NCBI GenBank assembly: GCA_038373865.1 | Contig: JAXGGA010004757.1 | Span: forward strand, 1 to 64,000 | Source of the DNA: Uloborus plumipes | Lineage: Eukaryota; Arthropoda; Arachnida; Araneae; Uloboridae | Length of the DNA: 64,000 nucleotides | Direction of reading: 5' to 3' | Part shown: positions 61,613 through 64,000 of the stretch, piece after piece | Layout of the letters: the number at the start of each line of letters is the position of its first letter | Numbering within the stretch: position 1 is the stretch's first letter | Program-made: the position numbers and the translations under genes | The notes under the pieces: generated by a model | Database searches by the model: none | Told to the model about the DNA's origin: nothing | What the model saw: only the letters and a program-made list of their open reading frames with translations

Positions 61613-64000
61613 TATGTGAATTTATGTATAATTTTTGGGGCCCCTACGTCCGTGAAGATGGAGAGCCCCTGGCAATTGTAATGGTTACTACATTTTACAT
61701 TCGCTACTGACACCGGTAGTGTCTAAATTTTCGTCTTCTATGTGAAAATGATCCAGACATGATGGATTGGTTGAAATGGTCCTATATTGTGGTCGTAATG
61801 ATCACCAGATATCTGACTATCAGCCTTTTCTCTGTGGAGTTTTCTACAGAATCAGGTGTACTGAACTTAAATACAGACCTCAACACTTGAAGACACAGAA
61901 ATTGAATATAGGCTGATTGTAGTCCTTTCCGCTCAAGATCACTCGTTGAGGTGTGAGAATGAGGTAACAAAACTCTTTGAGTTATATTGCAAAATACATG
62001 TATCAACAATCACGTGTTACGATCTGGTATAGTTTAAATAAATTAAAGAGTATAGTCGAAAAAGTAGTTAGCGGAAGCAAAACCAGATAAATATTTTAGG
62101 TAATTGTATTTTTTGAAATAATTTGTCTACTAAAGGTGTTTAAAAATATATTACAGCATAAAACTATTCCTCTAAACAAAGCTTGAAAAGATTCAAGTTT
62201 GAAATTAATTTCACGGTGGAGCATTCTCAAACTGAAAACACTCCCTGTTTAACAACCATTTATAATAAGCAAGCTTTGTGTAAATCTAGCTATCTAGACA
62301 TTTATTCCTCTTTATAGGCTTATTAATATTGTTACTTATTTTTCCAAGACTGTCTCGCATTTGCTAATTATTAAAGCTTAACTAGTTTAACGTGCTCCAT
62401 TTATTTTAATGGGTAAATGTGTGCTTAAACGAATTATATTGAAGCAATACAGTTGATTCTATCATTTAAATGAATAAATCCCACGACGAAAAGTGCGCGT
62501 TTGCTATGAAAGTTGTATACACACATTTAGGAGTTACAATTAGTTCAACGCAAGAAAATGGGAGATAAAATTAGCAATATTTTACAGTCAAGACAACATT
62601 TTGCATTGTATTTAAAATAGTTTAAATGCAACAGCTATTTATAAAGATTTTTTGCATGTTTTTAATATTACTCGCATAAAATTATTTTAATACATTGTAA
62701 ATGACTCATTTTGTCTGCTTGAGAATTTTTTTCCTTGTGCCTTTTTAATGCTGTCTCGTATAAATGTAATAATGCGTACCTTCCTACTCTTAAGCTTTTT
62801 ACGTGGTGATTTGCATCGTAATTTTGTATAAACAATGGCTTAATACACTGTCGAGGGCCGGTAAAGGGAAGTAACTGCACATTTTTCATTTTCCTTTTTT
62901 TTTTTCGCATTTTTGTTTTCAACTTTTTTTTTTTTTTTTTTGTAGAACATGCTTATTTGGTTTCCGCTGAAAAAAAAAATTAGAAAAATACTTAAAAATC
63001 CTTCTTTTCCCTTTTGTTAAAATGGAATCCAAAACGCTTTTCTTCAAATATCTTGAAAACTCATTTCTGCACATACTGCTCTTTACAATCCCTCGGAAGA
63101 ATATTCCATACCTTCTTATCAAAATCTTATTAACGAACAAATAATGTAAAAGTAAAGAAAATCATCAAGCTTTACTTCAGAAAACATAATTGAACCTACC
63201 TAATTGAATTAGATTTCGTTCATACATCTTTTCTCTCATAAATTGTATAAAACATAGGGATATATTTGAAGCGTAATTTCTCAAAATGAACGAACTATTA
63301 ATAATTTTCAAAGGAAGAAACACGGTGTTTTCTAACATTTAAGAGAATTAATTTCTTGAGATTCCTTAATAGAATCTGCGAAGTAATGTTACATTTTATT
63401 GAAAAAAACCTTATTGCTCTGATGCAAACGTAATTTGTTTTGCGATGTCATATCATCCTTTTCTTACCTTCTTCTAATAGTAATCAAATTTTTCTACTAT
63501 CAATTTTCTTCAATGAATCTATTGAAAATGAGTATTTAATTTGATGATGAATCAGCACTTGTATTTTGTAACATTGATAATTCTAACCATTGCAACCTTG
63601 ATAATTATAAACGTTTGTTTGTTTTTATTTCACGTAATTTTTTTTTATTTCAAGAAAGTAATTAAACACATAATTAATTACTTTCGTTAGGTAAAATTAA
63701 TTTTGGTTCAAGTTTCAGCATCATCTCGACTCATATTGGCTTAAAACAGAAAATCTGGAGTGGACACCACACTACTTCCTTTCAAGTTTAAATTTCATAA
63801 TAAATGTCTTAAGTGTTAAAATAAAGTCCGTCTCAAAAGTATAGTCACCCAACAAAATGTTCCTTTTAACTATAAAAAACTGAAAGTTCATCATTAATTA
63901 CGTCATTATTTATTAACTATAACCATGATAATAAGATAAATATAAAAATATTTCACACTTGCTTCATGTACAAAAAAATTGAAACAAAAGGATATAAAAT
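61613..64000. other. No gene seen
   Basis: AT-rich to the window end; T-run at 62925-62941. Minus frames at 61782-62009, 62668-62922 and 62919-63140 are lysine/isoleucine-rich and lack motifs. Confidence 0.45.

Overview
This is AT-rich eukaryotic DNA with no operons or bacterial signals. The repertoire (Tc1/mariner transposons, Helitrons ending in a hairpin plus CTAG, a Sola2-like transposon, hAT and pogo-like MITEs, a Penelope-like retroelement, long AT and TG microsatellites) suggests a large arthropod genome. A spider is my best guess, from remembered similarity of the Tc1 and Penelope proteins. No complete host gene is visible. Two short exon-like islands on the + strand (52417-52510 and 57026-57091) are the only hints of one, so the window may be intergenic or lie in large introns.

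Layout. 1-5.4 kb: a Tc1 copy cut by the window edge and ending in an AT microsatellite, then a head-to-tail array of three non-autonomous Helitrons and a hAT-like MITE. 5.8-11.2 kb: a tandem duplication, a pogo-like MITE, a decayed Tc1-like element (family B) and a pogo-like remnant. 13-17.6 kb: LINE remnants with a small Harbinger-like MITE nested inside, a 659-bp foldback element and an isolated Helitron. 18-25.4 kb: a 1.3-kb element packed with a GTTGTGAC motif, and a 2.7-kb Sola2-like element with AATT target-site duplications and a broken, intron-containing transposase. 26-32.8 kb: dispersed repeats and a pogo-like element with a transposase remnant. 34-40.8 kb: second copies of the pogo-like MITE and Tc1-like family B, a Sola2-like MITE, and a motif-rich MITE. 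40.8-44.2 kb: a Penelope-like element with a 633-codon open frame, joined head-to-head to an inverted 3' fragment of itself, with AT microsatellites outside. 44-64 kb: mostly unannotatable AT-rich sequence with MITEs, a hAT MITE with a perfect 8-bp duplication, a nearly intact Tc1 almost identical to the copy at the left edge, a 331-bp TG microsatellite attached to about 146-bp tandem units, and a 640-bp foldback element.

How it fits together. The window records layered transposition. At several places the target-site duplication, or a reading frame that joins cleanly across an insertion, dates one event after another. The most unusual patterns are a set of MITE-like elements that each carry many internal copies of their own short motif, the head-to-head Penelope pair, and a duplicated segment whose flank looks better conserved than the transposon inside it. 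All identities and counts were judged by eye; nothing was searched against a database.
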